From positions 1 through 42,713 of the forward strand of contig CAMQVH010000022.1 of the NCBI GenBank assembly GCA_947038155.1: a DNA stretch of 42,713 bases, in the 5' to 3' direction. Of the stretch, positions 42,566 to 42,713 are shown piece after piece. Numbering within the stretch: the stretch's first letter is position 1; each line of letters starts with the position of its first letter. Origin of the DNA: an uncultured Bacteroides sp. (lineage in GTDB: Bacteria > Bacteroidota > Bacteroidia > Bacteroidales > Bacteroidaceae). The translations under genes and the position numbers were made by a program. The notes beneath the pieces were generated by a model. The model made no database searches. It was not told the origin of the DNA and saw only the letters and a list, made by a program, of their open reading frames with translations.

Positions 42566-42713
42566 ACAATGAAGAGTTTGATCCTGGCTCAGGATGAACG
42601 CTAGCTACAGGCTTAACACATGCAAGTCGAGGGGCAGCAGGATCTAGCAATAGATTGCTGGCGACCGGCGCACGGGTGAGTAACACGTATCCAACCTGCC
42701 GATAACTCGGGGA
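42566..42713 (+). rRNA. 16S ribosomal RNA, 5' end (partial)
   Basis: GAAGAGTTTGATCCTGGCTC at 42571, AACACATGCAAGTCGAGGGG and GACCGGCGCACGGGTGAGTA are universal or Bacteroides-typical 16S sequences. Position 1 is set by alignment with E. coli numbering (GAAGAG at base 6). About 148 bases are present before the window ends, including the V1 hairpin (GGATCTAGCAATAGATT core). Confidence 0.97.

Overview
The window reads as a chromosome segment of a Bacteroides species. Evidence: several promoters carry the Bacteroidetes -7 box TAnnTTTG (some with TTTG about 20 bases upstream); many family types are Bacteroidales-typical (DUF3078, DUF4494, C11 clostripain lipoprotein, short primary sigma factor); and the 5' end of a Bacteroides-like 16S rRNA gene closes the window. 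The order rpoD, htrA, dipeptide epimerase, NlpC/P60 resembles what I remember of the B. thetaiotaomicron BT_1311-BT_1314 area. The 16S V1 hairpin does not match the B. thetaiotaomicron sequence I recall, so I assign genus only.

Region 1 (1-12312) is the 3' part of an AT-rich capsular/exopolysaccharide locus, all on the + strand with tiny gaps or overlaps. It encodes the C-terminus of a Wza-like export protein, a Wzz chain-length regulator, a Wzx flippase, a QueC-like PP-loop protein, a frameshifted CapA-like protein, a pyruvyltransferase, a GT25, three GT2 enzymes, a Wzy-like polymerase, a priming sugar-phosphate transferase and RfbC. Together these would prime an undecaprenyl-linked sugar, extend and decorate it (possibly with rhamnose and pyruvate), flip, polymerise and export it. 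A gene-poor stretch (12313-13295) with a strong hairpin separates it from housekeeping DNA.

Region 2 (13296-26757) holds core genes of higher GC: a DUF805 protein, RidA, FolC (tails overlapping), PIN-PhoH ATPase, a minus-strand cluster DUF4494 / YggS / dihydroorotate dehydrogenase-like, an HdeD-like membrane protein, Tpx, DUF3078 protein, a TPR + DedA pair, GlnS and PstS. The intergenic regions here carry heptad-repeat hairpins and a 9-base-period hairpin.

Region 3 (26758-30521) is a divergent phosphate module: pstS on minus, pstC-pstA-pstB-phoU on plus, with a PHO-box-like direct repeat between them. PstC carries an inserted segment that resembles part of PstS.

Region 4 (30522-41534) contains an orphan small-RNA candidate, riboflavin synthase, a nitroreductase, YihY/BrkB, the RNase P RNA gene, a muropeptide pair (NlpC/P60 and dipeptide epimerase), HtrA/DegQ, the primary sigma factor, an L,D-transpeptidase, a small secreted protein, and a frameshifted clostripain lipoprotein gene.

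Region 5 (41535-42713) is a gene-poor stretch, then tandem rRNA promoters and the first ~148 bases of 16S rRNA.
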